Source: Endotrypanum monterogeii
Taxonomy: Eukaryota > Euglenozoa > Kinetoplastea > Trypanosomatida > Trypanosomatidae
DNA length: 64,000 nucleotides
Direction: 5' to 3'
NCBI GenBank assembly: GCA_000333855.2
Contig: CM007340.1
Coordinates: forward strand, 311,527-375,526
The position numbers and the translations under genes are program-made. Positions 29,001-36,944 of this stretch are shown in pieces (position 1 is the stretch's first letter; each line of letters begins with the position of its first letter). Under the pieces are notes generated by a model. That model did no database searches and was not told the origin of the DNA. It saw nothing but the letters and a program-made list of their open reading frames with translations.

Positions 29001-29457
29001 ACAGCTACGCACGGCCGCAGCCGCTTGCTATGGACAACGACGTCTCGATGAACATTACATGAGGCAACTGCTGCAGAGCGAGGCGACAGTGTTGCTCAGA
29101 GACGCACAAGCGCACCCTCAAGCCGACGACGACTCCGACGTGGATGAGGAGGACAAGGAAGGTGCCGATGCCAGTCAGACGGAGAAAGACGCTGCTGACG
29201 TCGACAGCCCTTTGAGTGGCGGCGGTGGTGAAAGTAACGAAGAGGGCGGCGGTGGTGATGCGTCTACTGCGGCTTCTGCAGAAGGCAGTGAAAAAGAGGA
29301 CGGGGGCAGCAGTGGGACAGATGACGATGTCTCGGGATCGGGCTCCGAGGGTGATAACAGCGAGGACGGTGATGGGAGCCGTCAAAGTAGGTCTGCCACC
29401 AGTGTACACAGCACTGCTGAGTCTCCAGATCTGCGCGAATGTCTTCCTGAGGAGTGA
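23077..29457 (+). CDS. Very large helical protein resembling THO complex subunit 2 (THO2/THOC2)
   Basis: 2126 residues from the ATG at 23077. It is mostly helical with no catalytic motif. Three regions line up in order with THO2/THOC2: residues about 1095-1260 (NADYRALL-type block, then PLLVAHRLFIQAV and VGYNNSFLD, like the family's NPLLVFDYVLSQI and YDNLIGPV); about 1495-1640 (FTAAHFEYKRDPYDAARHEW, a charged helix ending in LLQVIQRELIP, then SYLLPRAVLNLREA, like FYATFWSLTMYDL and FLQLCIFPRCIFS); and about 1850-1960 (AHRNIFLILEQLDKSTFP, like IRNILIVLTKILPWYP). The last 115 residues are strongly acidic Gly/Ser-rich. THO2 is the scaffold of the THO complex, which couples transcription to mRNP packaging and export. 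Low-complexity Ala and Gln tracts interrupt the protein (for example (GCC)n near 25368-25390). The match is by eye to remembered family blocks, so this is a likely rather than certain call. Confidence 0.55.
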   Translation: MAASVLSSSEVTAASLYRDLVWPALWDVLQLTAPPPPPTAPTVGEKSSSDATERERCAHSLQRAVTQALLQLLHTVCVNSKRSPGCDVPSDVVQEVASHLLLHPHGTEQVTAPQVVPESQRGVLDSVDVSPAAAAAAAVEVERLYLLMCTAIHLCSQTNVGLLAVGQLASTTGTGATNAAAAKGTAQLPWGVARASKSVVAGIFSLSSLIDASSTTSPMASNTTASVLGPPPTPVVTTTLHSSQLLHRQSSVEQLWLAFLCVYLQQLSAHTPRETTAYAHFFLSCASESRRRLATAPVLSDDDDDDEGNRDGTADAMGALMRQSTAAGEAAALQAWSQVSADLLRDTIARTRFRRAALLFKSYVPHMITQAPVVTFLLARILREFASSWATFTERISPGCMADDVAHRVAYYDARGIVHGDSPARPSRQWDECVEMIRSFGDRLLLLLGTGTPHGHLLATTLCSAISALYVLPCTRGSAPSSNPSEAGAAVASTAAAVRGKRDEEAAVLELERAHRQPRRALMHSTAGACATASGVDDMDMSEAEWRLRRYAPFGQLLAYTRFLELQKVHLFAVATTQLRVGRSAAQQVEHTRLLALAALYCGVTGWDLALMIYHFADCPLNPYSGTDMPPPTLPTCALARYTAAVKQYVEHTRVELIMDMPFTELRVHEGSTLGSRTRGTRRGGAGANGYHQPSQQATPTRALSSALPSHGELHTPRFLRLVHPDPSLFNWRLHLTAAEASVATIAARNGASGVSPTGGINGAAAAAAAVPVGVMHTAGMAIQPTSPASSTSMGAGNLTANSGNTDALISPCTLILDILVAGHYTLAADGMRHLADPTAPCVTTTEDATVVRSSVNVLLLPRRAYRHNISIAYYVSTALRRCLQHWDVLEQQQQQQQRGGPTAAAAAAVLHLRDGVFSVLRSFLPTLSVVQSYMANQMILVRLLLRLAWMCKVTAAAAIAPASTAAEAAASPFTCPPSPTPNAVLALAEQLLIAFVMPCVRVLPPAPMVYDAMEDVLRIFAHFSAPHAETHRIVFYGENTAMPLHMFHWLRELSPSIKHVVAYLTKQQLLLLEEESVNNNTTKGAHEWPPSPLVYPHDALLRKEREALLSQSLKRLNAENLADYRALLRPILYAEPLLVAHRLFIQAVGYNNSFLDVHTRLLQGLPGALLMLVVQQGLVMMARYAAEEKITDVNGESRVSILANFVATLWRDNLDAVDGSMLVRRVELALRSNSGEDILLGTELCKSLLAVMAHRALEHEDKYNPAQLQALAYTPSTTSLFGRGAMTSFRARCWKDTASSALMLLSPVDVFVRARQALLAAMQQPCLVPIEEEEESETNEEDTERPSPCPARSEHRLTLGQHILLHLCRLQSCIYDLQRDLDGGAELILLSSAGRYNTINDMLVALEELTPPPTELPLLEKLCTCVQKVALPHVASLVETQQRRKFTWASNSPSASGAVPSDAVYCVPAPTSPLATAADTGTPVFSAIAQHLQHFTAAHFEYKRDPYDAARHEWQQCMERVQNLRNQSWGGHKYAGMGGQRRAALITAWLNAQSQRIDEEESMHKHLYSTSGAARDALLQVIQRELIPPTAALASDADDRLVELAASYLLPRAVLNLREAATVAAFFTWLLQESPSINESAASATHDEVEQTQRSLRCRAIDLALTFVTAAFTYFVAFTDGECKRLGCVLQRLLQIPALSAHQQQLDAVARLSPSLQRYVNALSSRSKAGGSATAVAGVGAQGLDSDQVSPTTTAATSGNRAPSNTTAAAHRGRAVVDSGALRTISRHAFESLFRRAYTPLTSAEDVHSAKHAEPVSLLSLAMARGLVSSPARSNDVLPAASVTADALAITLPAVPLQLEAYLARAMLQLLTHEEDVPAYAHRNIFLILEQLDKSTFPATWCAVDLLIRAVEPHASKTKSYYALASAVLKLLRVNRRNRREVQQAIAALRHGEEADFFSALQAAGCEEHSGALIQLRTAAAACYGQRRLDEHYMRQLLQSEATVLLRDAQAHPQADDDSDVDEEDKEGADASQTEKDAADVDSPLSGGGGESNEEGGGGDASTAASAEGSEKEDGGSSGTDDDVSGSGSEGDNSEDGDGSRQSRSATSVHSTAESPDLRECLPEE

Positions 29458-30036
29458 TGGTGTGTGTGTGCATGCACGCTCGTTTTTTTTTTTTTGCTGT
29501 TTTTGTTGTTTTGCTTTGTCGTTGGCCATATCCAGAGATGGAGACGAGGCCTGAGGGGGTGTACTGAGTATTTAAGCCTGTACGCACATGAGTTGCAAAA
29601 GCGATCCCCAGGGAAGGGTGGGGGGGTCAATAAAGATAACGCTCTCAGAATCGACTGGTAAAGGACGTCAATGCTGCTGCAGTGACTGCACTGGATCCTT
29701 GGTCTTAGCGGGTACACCATCTATGCCCCAACTGCTCCGACATGCTGTATGGAGCGTTATGACTACTTCTTTTTTTTCTTTTTAAGGGAGAGAGAGAGAG
29801 AAGGGTATGGAATAAAAATGAAGCTCTTTTTTTTATTTTTTTGAATTATGCTTCAACGCGAGAAGGTATCCTCACACGATTGCTGTGCGGGCACCTGCAT
29901 TTTTCATTACTCGAACCCGCTCCACTATCTATTTTCTACTCACGCGTTTCTTTTATCGTTTCTCGCGCCAACACGAATCACACAGAATGCACCCCTCTCC
30001 TCCGTTTTTTTTTTTCCGTGTGCTCCACCGCCGAGG
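29458..30036 (+). other. Spacer before the cyclophilin-like gene
   Basis: No gene is seen. GT-rich DNA follows the stop, with T12 near 29484 and T-rich tracts at 29768-29783 and 29826-29842. The first AG after the last tract is at 29861-29862, a candidate SL acceptor. The frame of the next gene is open from an ATG at 29848, upstream of that AG. Confidence 0.55.
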
Positions 30037-31350
30037 ATGCAGGTCGAACTCTCGTTGGTCTTCCCCCATGCGCTCAAAGAGGTACCAGTGAGCTTCCTTA
30101 TTCCTTTGCCTGCCCAACGTCCGCGCACGGTGGCAAATCTTTTCTTCATGTGCACAGGACAGCTACCCTTGCCATCGGAGTTGCTTTCTGCCCTGCACCT
30201 CACAGGGGCTGAGGTTGCCTACCAAACGCTTGATGATGCAAAGAAGGCTGGTCTGCTGCCGCTGAGCGACTCAGCCGTCATTCGCATCGACAAGGCGTCC
30301 ATCATGGAAATCGGAAGCAGCACTACCAAGTCGATCTTTGGTGACTTCATCCCGGATGAACCAGTGACGCTGCCAGCCGACACAGCCGTCCGCGGTCAGA
30401 GCATTGCCGCAACTATGTCCTCGTTGAAGGCCGGCACACTTCTCTACGCGAATCTTGGCATGCCGCACTCGCAGGCCAGTCGCTACTACATCCTGCTTGA
30501 GCATGTCATCACGCCAGAGCAGCGGGAGGAGCTAAGGGGCTTCGCACCACTGGGGATGGTCACGAGCGGCTTGACGGAGCTGAGGAAAGCAGTAGCCCAG
30601 ACGGCGGTGCAGCCGCGGACGCTGGTGCCGAAGAAAAGGATCATTGTATCTGGATGCCGGATGATGTTCGACTACGCACAGCTGGCATCGTCCGCAGCCG
30701 CCCACGCGTCATCTGCGTCGCCGTTTGAAGGGCCCGGCGAAGGCGCTGGTCAGAGTGCTGGACAGCGAAGGGTTCTTGAGCCGCACGAGCGTGTCGCTGG
30801 CCGTGTGCGTCGTCGAGAGGAAGAGAGCGACGAGAATGAACAGGCAGATCCACGCAACGCTCTGGACAAGGATGGCGACGCCGCGAGCCCCGGCACAGCG
30901 CCCTCGCAAAGCACTGGATTCTTCAAAGTGTCGGCGCGGTTTCCGAAGGCAGTGGCAGCCGCTGTGGCTGCCTCCGGTGGCGGTCCCTCCCTGAAGCGGC
31001 GCCGCGCAGAAGCCTTCGTGATGGGCAGTGACGGCTTGCCGACTCTCCGCACGACCGCGATCGCCCCGAATGAGCAGGTCGACAGCAACGGCGCTGCCGT
31101 ACCCTTCGAATTTTTCAGGGCCCAGCAAGACGCTTTCACGAACGACGTCGACGATATCAGGGGCGCGCAGCGACAGCAACTCAATCGAAAAGCGAGAAAG
31201 AACCGGGCCCAAGAGGCGTCTGTGTCGAGGCGCAAGGGTAGACAGCATAGCAGCTCACAGCAGCCCCTCCGAAGCGACGGCAAGCGTGCCACAGGAATAA
31301 GCGCAGCCTCGAATACTCGAGGGAAAAAAAAGATGACCAAGCGGTACTAA
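30037..31350 (+). CDS. Divergent cyclophilin-type domain protein, probably not an active isomerase
   Basis: 437 residues from the ATG at 30037. Homology begins directly at this Met; the open frame extends 63 codons upstream but runs through a T11 tract and an ATG that precedes the likely SL acceptor. Residues about 1-205 follow the cyclophilin order: a VANLFFMCTG block (family: AENFRALCTGE), KSIFGD near 98-103 (family: KSIYGxxFxDE), GTLLYANLGMPHSQASRYYILLE (family: GxLSMANAGxNTNGSQFFI), and a final IIVSGCR block (family: ITIADCG). The Arg of the family's HRxIPxFMxQGGD motif is not visible; in its place is IDKASIMEIGSS. Loss of that Arg usually abolishes prolyl isomerase activity. The C-terminal half is disordered and ends in a basic KKKMTKRY-type tail, suggesting a nuclear or RNA-bound protein. 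Other splicing-related cyclophilins have similar tails, but the role here is unknown. Confidence 0.6.
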   Translation: MQVELSLVFPHALKEVPVSFLIPLPAQRPRTVANLFFMCTGQLPLPSELLSALHLTGAEVAYQTLDDAKKAGLLPLSDSAVIRIDKASIMEIGSSTTKSIFGDFIPDEPVTLPADTAVRGQSIAATMSSLKAGTLLYANLGMPHSQASRYYILLEHVITPEQREELRGFAPLGMVTSGLTELRKAVAQTAVQPRTLVPKKRIIVSGCRMMFDYAQLASSAAAHASSASPFEGPGEGAGQSAGQRRVLEPHERVAGRVRRREEESDENEQADPRNALDKDGDAASPGTAPSQSTGFFKVSARFPKAVAAAVAASGGGPSLKRRRAEAFVMGSDGLPTLRTTAIAPNEQVDSNGAAVPFEFFRAQQDAFTNDVDDIRGAQRQQLNRKARKNRAQEASVSRRKGRQHSSSQQPLRSDGKRATGISAASNTRGKKKMTKRY

Positions 31351-31610
31351 GTCTTCTCTCTCTCTCTCTCTATTTTTAAGAGAAAGCACAGAAAGGGGGG
31401 GGTCTAGTGCTATGATATGTTCCTGCGACTCCCCATCTCACACACTCCCTACATGCGTGTCTCACGCATCGTTAATTTTCCCTTGCGAGATCTAACCAGC
31501 TTCCATCTAAGAACCTTACAAAATACAAGAACAGCACCTGCGCAGTTACACGGGAATGTGTGACGACAAATTCCAGAAATAAGATGGAAAGAAAAACAGA
31601 AAATAGTGTG

Positions 31611-31644
<34 letters not shown>

Positions 31645-32035
31645 CTTCTCATGTGAAGGATGTCTCTGCTAATACACATGCCTCCCCTACCCCCTACCCC
31701 TATTCCCATTTTCTTTTCTCTCTGTTGTCGCAATCGCGTGTGAGGATGCGGAACAAAAAAAAAATTCCAAAGTTTACTGACTGCGTTGGTCACACTAAAC
31801 ATCAGAGCTCAAACCCTGCGCCTTTGTCCGCACGTGCGCTGAGAGGCTGTACTAGCGAGGTTCAGCGCCATTTGAGGCTGTTGGAGGTAGCAGATTGCGG
31901 CCTTGCGCTCTCAGCAGGTATTACTATTGTTATTCATCGATTGCTCATTTGTTTTGTGGTGAGAGGCGGGGGGGAGGGGGGCTGCTCTCAGATTGCAGCT
32001 TAGCGAAGGACACGACGATTGCTCGAGAGGCGATC
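31351..32035 (+). other. Spacer with long (GT)n tract
   Basis: No gene is recognised. A (CT)n tract follows the stop at 31357-31370; (GT)n lies at 31606-31644; T- and C-rich tracts follow. Weak acceptor candidates are the AGs at 31962-31963 and 31990-31991. Confidence 0.55.
31606..31644 (+). repeat. (GT)n microsatellite, interrupted once
   Basis: About 19 GT units with one TTT interruption, about 250 nt after the stop of the cyclophilin-like gene. Confidence 0.9.
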
Positions 32036-34240
32036 ATGTTGGCAGCATCCGCAGCGGCCCGACCTTTGATGCGGCCGAGATGGGCAGGAAAGTCTACTGC
32101 ACGGACAGGGGCTACTGCTGCACTGCGCTGCTGCACAACAACGGCCCCAACAGCATCCGTTGATGGTACTGCGGCGCCATGGACAGTCGCTCGCCCCGCG
32201 TGTCAACTTCGTCTAGCCGTAGTACGCCCAGACCTCCTAGATGATTGGGTGCCAGAGCTGAACGATGTGGCAGCGCTAGAAATTTCTTGCAACGAGTCCA
32301 CGACGCTGGTTTGGTGGAGGTGTTCTCACTGTCAAGGGCGCTACCAGTGCACTGTGCACGCTCGTGTGGCTCGCGGGGGTGCGGCATGTCCGAATTGCAG
32401 CGGCAGTATCACAGCGACCAGCGGGGCCCCTACTGACCACCTCTCATCGCTATCCGCAGCCCCGGTACCGCTAGCGACCCAAGCTCCTCCAGCAAAGGCT
32501 GAAGAAGAAGTACTAGATAAGACACATCCTGATCTCGCGACGCGCTGGGACACAACTCGCAACGGCACTCTTCGTCCCTCTCACGTAACGGCATCGAGCA
32601 CACGCCAAGTGTGGTGGCTGCCAGCTGCAAGCACGGCGACCACTGCCTCCTGCTCTGCGCAGTCCTCACTGGAACAACGCAGCTTTCTCCGCCCGGTGTT
32701 TGCCTTTGTGCAAGACCCCACCAGCCCGGAGGAGCAAGCGGCCGCAACAGCGGCGATGGAATGGCGGTTGCTCCACGAAATACGAAGGGTTGCACATATC
32801 GAAAGCGCGGAGAAGGCAGGAGCCATCCCTGTTGCGTTGTCGAGCAATCCGACAGGGTTAAGAAAGACACCTGCATGGCTGAATGGATTCGACAGCGCAT
32901 TAAACGCCATGCCACTACCGCCTCCGGACACCCTGTCGGCCGCAGATGTCGACGTGGTTGCGCGCATGTGGAAAGGTCGCTTGTCGCAACGATCGCCACC
33001 AGAGGATGTGGCAGATGATGCACCGCCCCGGCCTGCGGAGCCCGGTCTGACCAGCATCTTGCCACGTGAACTCTTTTCACGCTCGCCGGCAGCGACTCGT
33101 CAACCTGGAGCTACAGTTGAGGAGGCAGCCGCATCAGCAGTCCGGCAGGCTTTGCTCAGACAATACAGTGAGTTTGTTTGCCTCCAGCGGAGACGCAGCG
33201 GTGACAGCCAAGCGCGAGTGACACAAACACCTGTGTTGTCAGGTCTTAAACGGGACGGAGCTCCGACTTGTGTGGACTCGTTAATTCCGGCGAAGGAATC
33301 ACCATCGTCATGGACGGACTTTTATGCGCTGTCGAGGGACGCAGCGCTTCCGCGAGGCTACATAGACCCCAACGCGTCCCTCTACTTTCCGAGTGCCGCA
33401 GAAGGGATGGGAACCGCTGGAGGCGAAGCTGGACAAGTGGACTCGCTGCGATTAACCCCGTCCGAAGGGGACACCACCGCTGTTCTCTCCAAGTACCCTC
33501 GCCGCCCCCGGTTCCCCCAACTACGCGAGGACGACGTGATGCAGGCGACGCCACCGATGATGTTCACCGACGCCAACAACACGGAGGACTGTGGCGGCGC
33601 TTCTGAGGGTGCCTCAACACCACAGCTGGACGAGCACCGCAAAGGGATGTCTCGCGTTAACGTGCCCTTCGGCCACGCCACCACGGCAGCGGAAGAGAGT
33701 GCAGCTTTGCTGGCAGCCGAGTACGACTTCGATGGCGACGACGATGATGGCCGTCAACATGGTGGCAGACTGCCCCAACAGTCGCAAGACGCGATCAACT
33801 TTGCCTCAGAGCTCCATTCCGCGAGCCGCGCATCAGCTCAAGTGAGAGAGGATACGCGTAGGCGCCGCTGCGGGGCTGCAACGGCGGCATCCCTGCTCGA
33901 CTCCGCCATCGCTGCTCTTGGCGAGGTATTTTCCGATGAATCAAATAACAGCAGCCAGCGCTATCATCGCGAGGCGCGTCGATCGGAGGCGCTGCGCGCC
34001 GAGTCGAGGACTTCATCAGGCCTTTCTGCACGACGCACTGTGGCGCACCCACGTCGCTTTCGCCTATCGCCTCCTCAAGAGGCATCCCAAAAAGAGACGG
34101 TGCACGCCGTGGTGGGGTCTGCCGCTGGAGACTGCACCGGTCCTGTGCAGCCGATGCACTTTGACGCCCCACAAACACCACGCAAGGTGGCCCGGCCACG
34201 CCGAGTTAAGAAAGAAATATCTAGTGTAGCAGCAGTGTAA
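32036..34240 (+). CDS. Probable mitochondrial protein with a DUF4379-type zinc ribbon
   Basis: 734 residues from the ATG at 32036; the open upstream part starts from a non-ATG codon and reads through spacer. The N terminus (MLAASAAARPLMRPRW with many Arg/Ala/Thr and no acidic residues for about 40 positions) fits a mitochondrial targeting signal. A zinc-ribbon repeat follows: RPDLLDDWVPELN, then WWRC96-x2-C99 and C118-x2-C121. This has the layout of the DUF4379 'probable zinc-ribbon' repeat (RPDLAxEWHPxxN...WWxCxxxH...CPxC), common in bacteria and giant viruses. A second unit begins at HPDLATRWDTTRNG and reaches WW, but its cysteines are absent, so it is degenerate. The rest is low-complexity, with one ordered stretch near residues 410-470. 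A role in mitochondrial RNA or ribosomes is plausible but not shown. Confidence 0.6.
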   Translation: MLAASAAARPLMRPRWAGKSTARTGATAALRCCTTTAPTASVDGTAAPWTVARPACQLRLAVVRPDLLDDWVPELNDVAALEISCNESTTLVWWRCSHCQGRYQCTVHARVARGGAACPNCSGSITATSGAPTDHLSSLSAAPVPLATQAPPAKAEEEVLDKTHPDLATRWDTTRNGTLRPSHVTASSTRQVWWLPAASTATTASCSAQSSLEQRSFLRPVFAFVQDPTSPEEQAAATAAMEWRLLHEIRRVAHIESAEKAGAIPVALSSNPTGLRKTPAWLNGFDSALNAMPLPPPDTLSAADVDVVARMWKGRLSQRSPPEDVADDAPPRPAEPGLTSILPRELFSRSPAATRQPGATVEEAAASAVRQALLRQYSEFVCLQRRRSGDSQARVTQTPVLSGLKRDGAPTCVDSLIPAKESPSSWTDFYALSRDAALPRGYIDPNASLYFPSAAEGMGTAGGEAGQVDSLRLTPSEGDTTAVLSKYPRRPRFPQLREDDVMQATPPMMFTDANNTEDCGGASEGASTPQLDEHRKGMSRVNVPFGHATTAAEESAALLAAEYDFDGDDDDGRQHGGRLPQQSQDAINFASELHSASRASAQVREDTRRRRCGAATAASLLDSAIAALGEVFSDESNNSSQRYHREARRSEALRAESRTSSGLSARRTVAHPRRFRLSPPQEASQKETVHAVVGSAAGDCTGPVQPMHFDAPQTPRKVARPRRVKKEISSVAAV

Positions 34241-36944
34241 GCAAAGGTATGTGTGTGTGTGTGTGTGTGTGTTGCAAAGTGTGTGTTGGGAGGTATCGGT
34301 GTCTGTGTCAAATAAGGAGGTGGCGCTTTCTTTTTCTCCTCGCGCGTCACTCCTTGGGGAAATGTGTTTTACCTATTTTTTTTGTGCTTTTTTTCGCACC
34401 ACCCACACCTCCCCCCTCCTCCCCCCTCCCCTCCTCCCTGCCCCACGGTCCCTCTTCTGTTATAATGACACACACACACACACGCACACAGCGAAAGACG
34501 AGCACGCGAACTTCCCCCTTTGCACCCACATAACAATTTGATTCAAATGCTCTCTCTCTCCCCCTCCCCCCCTTTTTTATTCACGCCGCTGCTTTTCTAC
34601 AGCACATTTCATGCACAGAGTCTCGCCTTTTTTTCACAGGTGGAGCCTGGAGGGGAGAGAGAAAGATGGGGCGGCGCCTATGAAACTGTTCTACGGGACC
34701 GCTTGCCCACTTTAGTAGATCGCTGATCGATAGTTTTCTGATGTCTCCGTGTTCATCTACACCACCATTGCATCTCTCTCTCTCGCCCCCTTTCTCTCTC
34801 TCTCTCTGTGTGTGTGTGTACACGCTTTGTGTACACACTACCGCTTATCACGTATTTCTATGTACGGATGAGAACGACAACTACCTCAACTCGTCGTCAC
34901 AGGAAACCGAGGCCGTGCTCAGCTCCACCTCACACACCCAAAGAACATATACACAATTATACAGATTCACAAACATAGTATATATATATATATATATATA
35001 TATCGTTTACATCTGTAAAGAACGAAGTTGTAGATAAAAACGAGTTCAAACAGTAACAGGTAGACCCATATTGCTCCAAGTCTGATCTCCTTGATTGGCC
35101 CTTGCTGTTGCAGCAATCCACAACGACAGAGGCGACGTCGTTGTTCTTTTTTTTTCCTCATCCACCTTGTCTGAAGGTCTTCAAATACGACGCGTGTGAA
35201 CAGACACCCGCATACGGCTGATTTATTTCCCTCGTTATTTCGAGTACATATTTATCGGAAAGAAAGGGTTCCTTCTGCGCCGCAGCTCCCACTGAAGTAC
35301 ATTGCATCACCAACGGTGGTGGTGGTGCTGGCTGGGGAGAGGACGACGACAGCAGGTCACAGAGGAAAAAAAAAAGGTGCAAACAAAAAATACGGAAAGC
35401 CGCCACTCGAGAAGACGGAAAACATTTTCCTCTGGTGTGCAAATCCAACTCAAAGTCGTTTGCAACCGCGATCTTGAGGAGGGGGAAAAAAAGGAAGTAC
35501 AAAAAGGAAAGGCGCTTGAGACTACTACCTGTATAACAGGGTAGCTGTCGCAGCACTTCATCCGCCTACACACACCGAAAAAAAAAATCCTACACGCTGT
35601 GCCAACGGCTCTGCAGGGACCAAAGATCCGTGCTCTCCTCCTATTTTTCTCTCAATTGATGTATTGAGTTCTGAGCGCGTTTGATTTCTCGCCAGTTGTA
35701 TATCCTTACCACCGCCGCCGCATACAAACACACACACAAAAAAAAACATATATATATATATATATATATACCCTCGCCATTTGTATTTTTAGAAAATATT
35801 TTCACCTCCTTGCCCTCCCTTCTCACTACTGGTCACTTTTGGTCGCTCCTTATCGACGCGACGCGCCTGTTTCATATCCCCTCCCCAATTTTTTTTTTTC
35901 TCTGTGTGTTCATCTGTCTTGTTCTCAGCCCCCTTCCCCTCCCTATACCTTCCCCACGTTTCTCGCTAAATCAGATCCAAGCTCGATTCCCCCCCCCCCT
36001 CGTGCGTGTCGTCGTCTCTTCCGACGGATCCCATCAGATACACAAAGAGACGCACACACCCTTTTTTTTTCTCTTTTTGAAAAAGAAATAAAAGATCGAA
36101 TATTATATATATATATATATACATACATACACACCCTCGCTACTGCTTTATATTTGCGTCACTGCGCAGCGTTTCCTTTTATACTCCCCCCCCCTCCCAC
36201 GTATCACTGAATCTTTTATCTTTTGATCACCTTCCCCGCATTGTATTGTGCCTCTCGCGAACCAAAAGCTGACGATCGCAACCCAAGCACACAGACAATC
36301 ACAGACACAGACATTTTTATTTATTTATTTATTTATATATATATATATTCCAAGTGACGTACGATAACCCCCACACAGCCGCAATCGTCGACACCAAAAT
36401 CACTTCAGCACGAATTGTCTGAAGGGTGCAAGTGACACCAAAACCTCTCCTCCTCCCTCCCCCTCTTCCGAAACAAACGAACAAAAGACCGTTATTAGAT
36501 GGTGTGAAGTGTGTGTGTGTGTGTGAAGTGTGTGTGAGTGTGTGTGAGTGTGTGTGTCCTCCTTCCCTGATAAGACTTTTTTTTTTTCGAAAAGAGGCAA
36601 AGACTATTTTTATTAGTTTTCTCCCCTCCTCCCCCCCGCATCACCACCACCACTAAGGAGGACAAAAAACGGGGAGGGAGGGAGGGAGAGGGTGGCGCGG
36701 TGGTCAACCTATCCTCCTTGGCTATTGGCCTACCTGCTTACTCACTTGTCTTGCAATATATATATATATATATATTTTTCTCCTTATTTGAGGCCTGCTC
36801 TGCTTCAGCACGCCAGCCAGTGAAACCAATCGTGTACGATCAATCTGAACTGGCGCGCGGTGCTGTACGTGGGCACGACTGAGCATCTTCACCGACGTGA
36901 ATATCCCATATACACACCAGAAAAAAAAAAGGCAACGAAGAAGC
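34241..36944 (+). other. Long spacer (2.7 kb) before the AGC kinase gene
   Basis: No gene is seen on either strand. The stretch is dense in low-complexity DNA: (GT)n at 34249-34272, C/T-rich at 34400-34440, (CA)n near 34470-34490, (CT)n and (GT)n at 34770-34820, (TA)n at 34979-35003, 35748-35770, 36102-36121 and 36756-36776, a TTTA/TA run at 36315-36349 and (GT)n at 36510-36558. Short open frames here encode only repeat-derived peptides (Tyr-Ile, His-Thr). Several polypyrimidine tracts could serve as acceptors. Confidence 0.6.
36773..36792 (+). promoter_or_regulatory. Candidate SL acceptor for the AGC kinase gene
   Basis: A T-rich tract (TTTTTCTCCTTATTTGAG) gives its first AG at 36791-36792, 152 nt before the ATG at 36945. 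Other upstream tracts remain possible. Confidence 0.45.

Noticed and set aside
29848..30036. ATG at 29848 as the start of the cyclophilin-like gene
   Set aside because: It lies upstream of the likely SL acceptor AG (29861-29862), and the 63 codons run through a T-rich tract; homology begins at the ATG at 30037.
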